Shown piece after piece: positions 57,654 to 64,000 of a stretch of 64,000 bases of DNA. The notes under the pieces are model-generated. The model was not told the DNA's origin, made no database searches, and worked only from the letters and a program-made list of their open reading frames with translations. This DNA is from CAVQBJ01 sp963724405 (lineage in GTDB: Bacteria > Actinomycetota > Thermoleophilia > Solirubrobacterales > Solirubrobacteraceae): NCBI GenBank assembly GCA_963724405.1, contig CAVRUQ010000012.1:682001-746000 (forward strand). Direction: 5' to 3'. Numbering within the stretch: the stretch's first letter is position 1; each line of letters begins with the position of its first letter. Both the position numbers and the translations under genes were made by a program.

Positions 57654-58463
57654 GTGAGCGTGAAAACCCGCGACGGACGTATCTCCGCCGAAGCCTCGTT
57701 GAAGCTTTGGCGGCAGTACAAGGAGACTGGAGACGTTCAGCTGCGGGACCGCCTGGTCCTGACGTTCGCTCCGATGGTCAAGTACATCGTCTACAAGAAG
57801 GTGCGCGAGATCCCGGCGCGCTGCGATGTCGAGGACTTCATCTCGTGCGGATTGGAGGCCCTCATCCGCTCGATCGACCGCTTCGACCCCGACAAGGGCG
57901 CGACGCTCGAGCAGTTCGCCTGGACGCGCATCCACGGGTCCGTCCTGGACGAACTGCGCCGCCACGACTGGGCGCCGCGCTCGGTACGCCGCTGGGAGCG
58001 GGACATCGCCCAGGCCCGTGAGCGCTTCATCTCGCTGTACGGCCGGCGCCCGAGCAAGGATGAGCTCGCCGAGGCCCTCGGGACGACGGTCGAGGACATG
58101 ACCCGCCGCATGGACGAGGTCGCGGTCTCGGACGTCGGCTCACTCAACACGCTCGTCACCGGCGACGACGAGACGAAGATCGAGCGGATCGACACGCTGG
58201 CGAGCACCGACCTCGAGGCCGACCCGGAGCACGCCTCCGCGGTGAGCGAGGCCAAGGAGCGTTTCCGCGCCGCCTTCGCGCGACTGCCCGAGCGCGAGCG
58301 CCAGGTCGCCGTGCTCCTGTACGTGACGAACCTGACCCTCCGCGAGATCGGCGACGTGCTCGGCGTCTCGGAGAGCCGCGTGTGCCAGATCCACACGCAG
58401 CTCAAGCGCACGCTGCGCGAGTACCTCAACGAGGACGAGCTCCTCTTCAGCGAAGTCGCCTGA
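57654..58463 (+). CDS. fliA: FliA, flagellar sigma factor (sigma-28/WhiG family)
   Basis: A 269-aa sigma factor. Region 2 has LWRQYKETGDVQLRDRLVLT, DVEDFISCGLEALIRSIDRF and QFAWTRIHGSVLDELRRHDW; region 3 has RRPSKDELAEALGT; region 4 has LPERERQVAVLLYVTNLTLR and EIGDVLGVSESRVCQIHTQL. This is the FliA/WhiG form. GTG at 57654 has AAGGA upstream. It should read the TCAA-N15-NNCGATNA promoters of this window. No anti-sigma flgM is seen nearby. Confidence 0.96.
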   Translation: MSVKTRDGRISAEASLKLWRQYKETGDVQLRDRLVLTFAPMVKYIVYKKVREIPARCDVEDFISCGLEALIRSIDRFDPDKGATLEQFAWTRIHGSVLDELRRHDWAPRSVRRWERDIAQARERFISLYGRRPSKDELAEALGTTVEDMTRRMDEVAVSDVGSLNTLVTGDDETKIERIDTLASTDLEADPEHASAVSEAKERFRAAFARLPERERQVAVLLYVTNLTLREIGDVLGVSESRVCQIHTQLKRTLREYLNEDELLFSEVA

Positions 58464-58480
58464 CGCCGGAGCCTCAGGCG
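58457..58480. terminator. Bidirectional terminator spanning two stop codons
   Basis: CGCCTGA (58457-58463) and TCAGGCG (58474-58480) form a 7-bp stem. The left arm contains the fliA TGA and the right arm the TGA of the opposing FlhB-C-like gene. Only 10 nt separate the two genes. Confidence 0.6.
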
Positions 58481-58791
58481 CCGGCGCCGCGGCTCGCCTC
58501 GCGGCGCGCCGCCGCGTCGAGCCGATAGGCCCAGGCGAGCGTCTCGGCGACGGCCACCCAGAGCGCCTCGGGCACCTCGTGACCGACGTCGAGGGCCGCG
58601 AGCGCCTCGACGAGTGCCGGATCCGAGCGGACCGGCACCCCGGCCTCCCGCGCGCTCTCGATGATGCGCTGCGCGAGGAGCCCCGCCCCCGTGGCGAGCA
58701 CCTTCGGAGCGCGATCGCCGGCCTCGTAGCCGAGCGCGGTCGCGCGCTGCCGGGGCGGCGGCGCCCCCGGGTCGTCGGGTCGATCAGGCAT
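58474..58791 (-). CDS. FlhB C-terminal-like protein (FlhX type)
   Basis: A 105-aa soluble protein resembling only the cytoplasmic end of FlhB: APKVLATGAGLLAQRIIESA, AREAGVPVRSDPALVEAL, and VPEALWVAVAETLAWAYRL. It has no membrane helices and no NPTH site, like the FlhX/YlqH proteins that can stand in for cleaved FlhB. It overlaps the upstream FliK-like gene by 8 nt. Confidence 0.85.
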   Translation of the reverse strand: MPDRPDDPGAPPPRQRATALGYEAGDRAPKVLATGAGLLAQRIIESAREAGVPVRSDPALVEALAALDVGHEVPEALWVAVAETLAWAYRLDAAARREASRGAGA

Positions 58792-59356
58792 AGACCTCGA
58801 GCGGCTCGCGCCGCGGCACGACCGACACGCTGACCTGACGATTCGTCGCGTCACCGACCGCGCCCCGCAGCTCGGACGCCGCGGCCTGCGCCGCCGCGAA
58901 CGGCTGGCCCGGCGCAAGCGCGACGGTGATCCGCAGCGAGTCGTCGTCGAGCTCGAAGCGCAGGTCGACCGGTCCGAGCGCCGGCGCGGGATAGCGCAGC
59001 GACAGCACGTGCGTGTCGCGGCCACCGGCGTCCTGCCCGCTGCCCTCCTCGGACCCGTCGGCCTCGTCGGAGCGCGGCGGCAGCGGCGCCTGGGCCGCGA
59101 TCGGCGCGTTCGCCGGCTGGCTCATCGAAAGGACCACGCGATCGGCCGTGACCTCCTTGACGGTCAGCCGCAGTTCGTCGCCGGCGCGCAGGTGCGCCGG
59201 CAGCTGGGCATCGAGCTTGGCGCCGGCGATCGTGATCTGTCCCCGGCCCGCCTGCTGATCGACGACGCGCGCCATCACGGCGCGCCCGGGCGCGAGCTTG
59301 AGGTCTGGCGTCTCGAGCGCGCGCAGCAGCGCGATATCGATCGTGAGCGGGTCCAT
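58784..59356 (-). CDS. FliK-like hook-length protein, short
   Basis: A 190-aa protein. The N-terminal half (APGRAVMARVVDQQAGRGQI, LPAHLRAGDELRLTVKEV) is a beta domain seen in some FliK-like proteins, and the C-terminal part (PVDLRFELDDDSLRITVALA) resembles Flg_hook weakly. The pairing with an FlhB-C-like gene supports a role in export switching. Its start codon lies inside the divergent flgF promoter region. Confidence 0.65.
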   Translation of the reverse strand: MDPLTIDIALLRALETPDLKLAPGRAVMARVVDQQAGRGQITIAGAKLDAQLPAHLRAGDELRLTVKEVTADRVVLSMSQPANAPIAAQAPLPPRSDEADGSEEGSGQDAGGRDTHVLSLRYPAPALGPVDLRFELDDDSLRITVALAPGQPFAAAQAAASELRGAVGDATNRQVSVSVVPRREPLEVYA

Positions 59357-59358
59357 CC

Positions 59359-59385
59359 TCAAGGATGATCGCGCACCGCCGATCA
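59359..59385 (+). promoter_or_regulatory. Sigma-28-type promoter of flgF
   Basis: TCAA (59359-59362), 15 bases, GCCGATCA (59378-59385). The -10 ends 10 nt before the flgF ATG, so almost no leader remains. Confidence 0.75.
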
Positions 59386-59395
59386 CCGGGGGGCA

Positions 59396-60088
59396 ATGGA
59401 CCCAGGACTGCAGATCGCCGCGACGGGCATGCTGGCCGAGCAGGTACGCGAGAACCAGCTCACGAACGACCTGTCGAACGCCTCCACGCCCGGCTACAAG
59501 CCCGACGAATCCTCGCAGGGCGACTTCAGCGCCCTGCTGCTCGAGAACTCGTCGACCGGTCAGAAGCTTGGAACGCTCGCGACCGGCGTGCAGATCGATC
59601 GCACGGTCACCGACTTGTCGCCGACCTCCATGCAGACGACCAACCAGCCGCTCGACTTCGGGATCGCGGGTGTCGGCTTCTTCGCCGTCAACACGGCGCA
59701 GGGGGTCCGCTACACCCGCGACGGCCAGTTCGCCGCCGCCGCCAACGGCGACCTGGTCGATCAGAACGGCGACCAGGTGCTCGGCCAGGGCGGAGCACCG
59801 ATCCGCGTCAGCGCAACCGGCACGGTCCCCGCGAGCGCACTCGGCGTGTTCAGCGTCACGAACGCGACCAAGCAGGGCGACAACCTCTTCACCGGCGCGG
59901 CCGCCGGGCGGGCCACCGGCGTCGTGGAGTCGGGCAAGCTCGAGCAGTCGGGCGTCGACGCAGCAACGACGATGGTGCACATGATCGCCGCGCTCCAGTC
60001 GTACGACGCCGGCCAGAAGGCCCTCACCACACTCGACCAGATCATGCAGCGAAGCGCGACGTCCGTCGGAGCGCTCGGTGGCTCGTAG
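59396..60088 (+). CDS. flgF: FlgF/FlgG-type rod protein
   Basis: A 230-aa rod protein. LQIAATGMLAEQVRENQLTN and DLSNASTPGYKPDESSQGDF at the start, FGIAGVGFFAVNTAQGVRYT in the middle and ESGKLEQSGVDAATTMVHMI at the end are conserved. Named FlgF because a longer FlgG follows directly; the two are paralogues. Confidence 0.85.
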   Translation: MDPGLQIAATGMLAEQVRENQLTNDLSNASTPGYKPDESSQGDFSALLLENSSTGQKLGTLATGVQIDRTVTDLSPTSMQTTNQPLDFGIAGVGFFAVNTAQGVRYTRDGQFAAAANGDLVDQNGDQVLGQGGAPIRVSATGTVPASALGVFSVTNATKQGDNLFTGAAAGRATGVVESGKLEQSGVDAATTMVHMIAALQSYDAGQKALTTLDQIMQRSATSVGALGGS

Positions 60089-60109
60089 GCCCACACCCGT
60101 CCGGCCGCC

Positions 60110-60136
60110 TCAAGTTCTCGGCGGTGGCGCCGATCA
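60110..60136 (+). promoter_or_regulatory. Sigma-28-type promoter of flgG
   Basis: TCAA (60110-60113), 15 bases, GCCGATCA (60129-60136), identical in both boxes to the flgF site. Leader of about 73 nt. It could drive flgG-flgJ-flgN-flgK-flgL. Confidence 0.75.
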
Positions 60137-60215
60137 CCCGGCTGACGAGAAGCAGGAGCCGACGAGCTGGACCGCATGCTGCGGAGGCCGGGCTCCCCGG
60201 ACATAGGGAACGCTC

Positions 60216-60977
60216 ATGGTTGAAGGGTTGTTTTCGGCCGCGGCAGGCATGGCCGCACAGCAGCAGCGCCTCGACGCGATCAGCAACGACATCGCGAACG
60301 CCAGCACCGACGGCTACCAGGCCGAGCGGATCGGCTTCCAGGACCTGCTCTACAGCCCGACGGGCTCGACGGTGCTCTACAACTCGACGGGCCCGGCGGT
60401 CAGCGCCAACGTCAACACCGGCGCCGGCGCCGCGGTCCAGATGATGGGCACGAGCCAGGCCCAGGGTCCGATGCAGAAGACGGGGCGCACGCTCGACCTC
60501 GCGCTGAACGGTCCCGGGTACTTCGAGATCCGTCAGTCCAACGGCGCGATCGGGCTGACTCGCAACGGCGCCTTCGGGCTCGACGCCCGAGGCCAGCTCA
60601 CCACCACCGACGGCTCCGTCGTGCAGCCGCCGATCACCGTGCCGGCGGGCGTCTCCGAGAGCGAGATCGCCATCGGCCCCGACGGGACCGTGCGCGGCTC
60701 GGGCAAGGTCCTCGGCAGGCTCGCGATCGTCAACGTGCCGGCGCCCCAGCAGTTGCTCGCGAACGGCAGCAGCACCTTCACCCCCACCGCCGGCAGCGGC
60801 GCTCCCGGCGCCGCGACCGGCACGACCGTCCGCCAGGGCGCCCTCGAGGGCTCGAACGTCGACATCAACAGCGAGATGGTCGACATGATGGACGCGCAGC
60901 GCAGCTACTCGCTCGACAGCGAGGCCATCAAGATGCAGGAGCAGATGATGCAGACGGCCGACCAGGTGAAGCCGTGA
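60216..60977 (+). CDS. flgG: FlgG, distal rod protein
   Basis: A 253-aa rod protein: FSAAAGMAAQQQRLDAISND and IANASTDGYQAERIGFQDLL, ALNGPGYFEIRQSNGAIGLT, and the C-terminal LEGSNVDINSEMVDMMDAQR with SYSLDSEAIKMQEQMMQTAD. Its stop overlaps the flgJ start. Confidence 0.92.
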   Translation: MVEGLFSAAAGMAAQQQRLDAISNDIANASTDGYQAERIGFQDLLYSPTGSTVLYNSTGPAVSANVNTGAGAAVQMMGTSQAQGPMQKTGRTLDLALNGPGYFEIRQSNGAIGLTRNGAFGLDARGQLTTTDGSVVQPPITVPAGVSESEIAIGPDGTVRGSGKVLGRLAIVNVPAPQQLLANGSSTFTPTAGSGAPGAATGTTVRQGALEGSNVDINSEMVDMMDAQRSYSLDSEAIKMQEQMMQTADQVKP

Positions 60978-61441
60978 GCGACTCGGATCTCCTTGCCTCC
61001 CTCGGCGCGCTCACGGGCGCTCCGGGCACCCCGGCGGTCAACCCGGCGAACGAGCCCGCCAACATCCGCAACGGCGGCGCGAAGGCCCAGCAGGCCTACA
61101 CGACGGCGCTCCAGTTCGAGCAGGTGCTCGTCAACCAGCTCACGCAACAGCTGACGGCGAACGCCGGGATCGGCGGCGACGGCTCCAGCGACGACAGCTC
61201 GAGCGACGGCAGCGACTCGTCGAGCCTGCTCGGCTCCGGCCCGGCCGCGAGCGAGTACGCCCAGCTGCTGCCCGGCACGCTCACGTCGAGCATCATGGGC
61301 AGCGGCGGCCTCGGCAATCTCGCCGACACGCTGGCCGCCGCGATCGACCCCGCGATCAACGAGCCGCCCACGACTTCCATGTCGACGGCCGCGGCGCCGA
61401 CCACTCCAGGCGCGACGCCCGTAGGAGGTGCGACGGCATGA
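60974..61441 (+). CDS. flgJ: FlgJ-like rod-binding protein
   Basis: A 155-aa protein with the FlgJ N-terminal core (ALQFEQVLVNQLTQQL and SEYAQLLPGTLTSSIMGSGG) but no muramidase domain. A Ser/Asp-rich insert lies at ~75-90 and the tail is Thr/Pro-rich. GTG start overlaps the flgG stop as GTGA. The CHAP protein at 26583 may supply the missing wall-cutting activity. Confidence 0.82.
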   Translation: MSDSDLLASLGALTGAPGTPAVNPANEPANIRNGGAKAQQAYTTALQFEQVLVNQLTQQLTANAGIGGDGSSDDSSSDGSDSSSLLGSGPAASEYAQLLPGTLTSSIMGSGGLGNLADTLAAAIDPAINEPPTTSMSTAAAPTTPGATPVGGATA

Positions 61442-61992
61442 GCGCGCTCGCAGACGCCCGTCCGAACGGCGTCACCGGCTTCGTCGACGCGGCGCTCGGG
61501 GACGACCTCATCGCCCATCTCGACACCCAGGTCGCGTCCGCGCAGCGCCTGCTGCAGATCGTGCTCGAGCAGGGCGTGGCGATTCGCGAGCGCGACGTGC
61601 AGACGGTCGTCCGCTACGCGGGCGCGATGCAGGTCGAGATGCAGCGCCGCGTGTCGGTCGAGGACACCCGCGCGCGTCTGCTCGAGCGCGCCGGGGTGCG
61701 CCTCGGTGTGACACCGGCGTCGGTCACGCTCGAACTGCTCACGCAGCTGCTCGACCCGCCGACCGCGGCGCTTGCGCGAGAGCGCAGCGCACAGCTGCGC
61801 GGACTGCTCGAGGAGGTCAAGCGCGAGCACACGGTCAACCGCGCGCTCATGCAGCAGGAGCTCGCCTTCCTGGACCACCTGCTGCGCCTCATCGGCGGCG
61901 ACGGCTCGGGCGCCTACCACGCCGACGGCGCGCCGCGCCCGTCCGCGCCGAACGGGACCATCCAGCGACGGGTCTTCGACCTCGAGGTCTGA
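61438..61992 (+). CDS. flgN: FlgN-like export chaperone
   Basis: A 184-aa helical protein just before flgK and flgL, its usual clients. LIAHLDTQVASAQRLLQIVL, IRERDVQTVVRYAGAMQVEM and NRALMQQELAFLDHLLRLIG fit the FlgN pattern. ATG overlaps the flgJ stop by 4 nt. Confidence 0.82.
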   Translation: MSALADARPNGVTGFVDAALGDDLIAHLDTQVASAQRLLQIVLEQGVAIRERDVQTVVRYAGAMQVEMQRRVSVEDTRARLLERAGVRLGVTPASVTLELLTQLLDPPTAALARERSAQLRGLLEEVKREHTVNRALMQQELAFLDHLLRLIGGDGSGAYHADGAPRPSAPNGTIQRRVFDLEV

Positions 61993-61998
61993 CCGACC

Positions 61999-63327
61999 AT
62001 GACGATCCCCACCTTCACCGGATACGACACCGCGCTGCGCGGCCTCGAGGCCGAGCAGATGGCGATCGACACGACCGGCCAGAACATCGACAACGCGTCC
62101 ACCCCGGGCTACACGCGCGAGACCGTCGACCTCGCGGCGAGCAGCCCGCTCCAGCTGCAGGTCCAATCGAGCGTCAATCCCGGCGCCGTCAACCTCGGGA
62201 CGGGCGTGGACGCGACGTCGATCAACCGGATTCGCAACCAGTTCCTCGACGTCCAGTACCGCGCCCAGAACACGTCGCTCGGCAACGCCAACGCGATGGT
62301 CACCTCGTTGACCCAGGCCCAGGCCGCGTTCAACGAGCCCGGGGCGAACGGGCTCTCGGCGGCGATGACCTCGTTCTACAACGCGTGGGGCAACCTGGCC
62401 AACGCGCCGACGAGCGCGGCGGCAGGCGAGGCGCTCGTCGACAACGCGAAGTCGCTGGCCAGCCAGTTCAACTCGCTGTACACGCAGCTGACCACGGTGC
62501 AGACGCAGGCGGGCACGCAGCTGGCCAACCTGACCGCCGGCAACGGGCAGCTCGCGAACGACGCGAACCAGATCGCCAAGCTCAACGGGCAGATCAACGT
62601 CGAGCTCGCGGCCGGTCAGAGCCCGAACACGCTCGAGGACCAGCGCGACAACCTGATCGACGACATGTCCTCGCTCGGCACGGTATCCGTGACCGATCCC
62701 GGCAACGGACTGCTGCAGATCACGTTCGGCGGCAACGCCACCCCGCTCGTCAACGGGACGACGGTCAACTGGCCTCCCCCGGCTCCGACGGCGGCGACGG
62801 GCGGCGAGCTCGGGGCGCTGGCCCAGCTCTCCGACGTCACGGCGGCCGGAGCGATCAGCCCGTACCTGACGCAGCTGAACACCGCCGCGTCCGATCTCAT
62901 CTCGGTCGTCAACGGCATCACGAACGCGGGCTCGTCGGCCACGCCATACGCCTTCTTCAGCGGCACGGGAGCCTCGGACATCGCGGTCGCCGCCGGTGTC
63001 ACCGCATCGACGGTGACGACGACGGGGGACAACTCGGTCGCGCTTGCCGTGACCGGAGTCGCGGGTACACCGGCCGACACCCCGGACTCGACCTACAACG
63101 CGCTCATCGCGCAGGTGGGCAGCGACGTCAAGACGGCGCAGAACACGCAGACCAACTCGCAGGCGCTCGTCACCGCCGTGCAGAGCCAGCGCGAGAGCGT
63201 GTCGGGCGTGTCCATCGACGAGGAGATGACCAACCTGCTCCAGTTCCAGCGCGGCTACGAGGCGTCGGCCAAGGCGCTGAACGCGATGGACACCGTCCTC
63301 AACGAGCTCATCCAGCAGGTGCAATAG
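61999..63327 (+). CDS. flgK: FlgK, hook-filament junction protein
   Basis: A 442-aa junction protein: YDTALRGLEAEQMAIDTTGQ, NIDNASTPGYTRETVDL, INRIRNQFLDVQYRAQNTSL, then the C-terminal SGVSIDEEMTNLLQFQRGYE and ASAKALNAMDTVLNELI. It is shorter than E. coli FlgK (547 aa), the loss being in the outer domains. Confidence 0.95.
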   Translation: MTIPTFTGYDTALRGLEAEQMAIDTTGQNIDNASTPGYTRETVDLAASSPLQLQVQSSVNPGAVNLGTGVDATSINRIRNQFLDVQYRAQNTSLGNANAMVTSLTQAQAAFNEPGANGLSAAMTSFYNAWGNLANAPTSAAAGEALVDNAKSLASQFNSLYTQLTTVQTQAGTQLANLTAGNGQLANDANQIAKLNGQINVELAAGQSPNTLEDQRDNLIDDMSSLGTVSVTDPGNGLLQITFGGNATPLVNGTTVNWPPPAPTAATGGELGALAQLSDVTAAGAISPYLTQLNTAASDLISVVNGITNAGSSATPYAFFSGTGASDIAVAAGVTASTVTTTGDNSVALAVTGVAGTPADTPDSTYNALIAQVGSDVKTAQNTQTNSQALVTAVQSQRESVSGVSIDEEMTNLLQFQRGYEASAKALNAMDTVLNELIQQVQ

Positions 63328-63332
63328 CGATC

Positions 63333-64000
63333 ATGACCCGCATCACCGATCTCATGACCTCGCAGACCGTGCTCTCGAACCTGAGCAACGATCTCAACCA
63401 GCTCACGACCACGACGAACGAGCTCTCGTCGGGCCTGTCGATCAACCAGCCTTCGGACAACCCCTACGGCGCGAGCCTTGCGCTCCAGCTCGACGGGGCG
63501 ATCTCCTCGCTCGGCCAGTACTCGACCAACGTGCAGGACGGCACGTCGTGGACGAACACGGCCGACACCTCGCTGCAGCAGATGAACAACATCATCCAGC
63601 GCGTGCGCGAGCTCGTCGTCGAGGCCGGCAACGGCAGCGAGAGCCAGACGAACCGCACGGCGGCGGCCGCCGAGGTCAACCAGCTGATCGACGAGGTCAA
63701 GCAGCAGGCGAACACGCAGTATGCCGGCAGCTACATCTTCTCGGGCACCGCGACCCAGACCGCGGCCTACCTCGCCGGAGCGACCGACACCTACCAGGGC
63801 AACAACGGCACGATCTCGAGGCAGATCGGCCCGAGCACGACCGTGCAGGTGAACGTCAACATCAGCAACCTGCTCGGCAACGGCCAGGCCTCGAACGACG
63901 GGCTGCTGCTCGACACCCTGCGTACGGTCTCCTCGGACATGTCGGGCGGGACGACCGCCAACGTCGACGCGCTGCAGACGACCGACCTGCAGAACCTCGA
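63333..64000 (+). CDS. flgL: FlgL, hook-filament junction protein (partial)
   Basis: The open frame starts at ATG 63333, 5 nt after flgK, and runs off the window, giving about 222 residues. It begins MTRITDLMTSQTVLSNLSND, then SSGLSINQPSDNPYGASLAL and the flagellin-like VRELVVEAGNGSESQTNRTA and QYAGSYIFSGT. Its end and any following genes (csrA, fliW) are not visible. Confidence 0.95.
   Translation, partial: MTRITDLMTSQTVLSNLSNDLNQLTTTTNELSSGLSINQPSDNPYGASLALQLDGAISSLGQYSTNVQDGTSWTNTADTSLQQMNNIIQRVRELVVEAGNGSESQTNRTAAAAEVNQLIDEVKQQANTQYAGSYIFSGTATQTAAYLAGATDTYQGNNGTISRQIGPSTTVQVNVNISNLLGNGQASNDGLLLDTLRTVSSDMSGGTTANVDALQTTDLQNL

Noticed and set aside
1..64000. tRNA or rRNA genes
   Set aside because: I looked through the intergenic gaps for cloverleaf-like arms and rRNA stretches and found none; short gaps leave little room.

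Overview
The window is one stretch of high-GC actinobacterial chromosome. The strongest pointers are a perfect CIRCE element before groES-groEL, a fused PafBC-type WYL regulator, a family 5 uracil glycosylase, a full-length Lhr helicase and a complete flagellar locus. Together they suggest a motile member of the Thermoleophilia (Solirubrobacterales-like); the phylum is well supported, the class is inference. No tRNA, rRNA, CRISPR array, insertion sequence or prophage is visible.

Layout. Positions 1-4640 hold groEL-groES (minus strand) under a promoter flanked by two CIRCE sites, then ASCH, Nudix and Crp-type genes and a divergent secreted protein. Positions 4640-5100 are a gene-free tandem duplication carrying two long imperfect palindromes. 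Positions 5100-12000 are a repair-flavoured operon with overlapping genes (family 5 UDG, Lhr, Nei, glycerophosphodiesterase). Positions 12100-21240 hold a lipoprotein, a dTDP-sugar operon (rmlA-rmlD-rmlB, no rmlC), a PPOX-type flavin protein, PafBC, a YhaM-like nuclease and an ABC-2 exporter whose upstream DNA has a 43-nt palindrome and three 32-bp tandem repeats. Positions 21422-27464 hold a three-domain glycosyltransferase, a second glycosyltransferase and a CHAP peptidoglycan hydrolase, which I read as one transcription unit.

From 26583 to the right edge nearly everything is flagellar. On the minus strand, in transcription order from high to low coordinate: TPR-glycosyltransferase, flaG-fliD, fliS-fliT-like, flgB-flgC-fliE-fliF-fliG-fliH-fliI, fliJ-fliK-flgD-(flagellar operon protein)-flgE, flbD, motA-motB-fliL-fliN, fliM-fliY, fliO-fliP-fliQ-fliR-flhB-flhA-flhF-PilZ, two small proteins and flagellin. 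On the plus strand: fliA, then flgF-flgG-flgJ-flgN-flgK-flgL, the last cut by the window edge. Two short minus-strand genes (FlhB C-terminal-like and FliK-like) sit between fliA and flgF. Many neighbours overlap by 1-4 nt in ATGA, GTGA or TGATG form.

The main observation is a recurring promoter signature, TCAA-N15-NNCGATNA, found by eye before eleven or twelve flagellar transcription units. It resembles the sigma-28 (FliA/WhiG) type, and fliA is in the window. The same signature precedes the CHAP-glycosyltransferase operon and the TPR-glycosyltransferase, tying three sugar-transfer genes to flagellar expression and suggesting flagellin glycosylation. In five units the -10 octamer ends only 7-10 nt before the start codon, predicting leaderless flagellar mRNAs.
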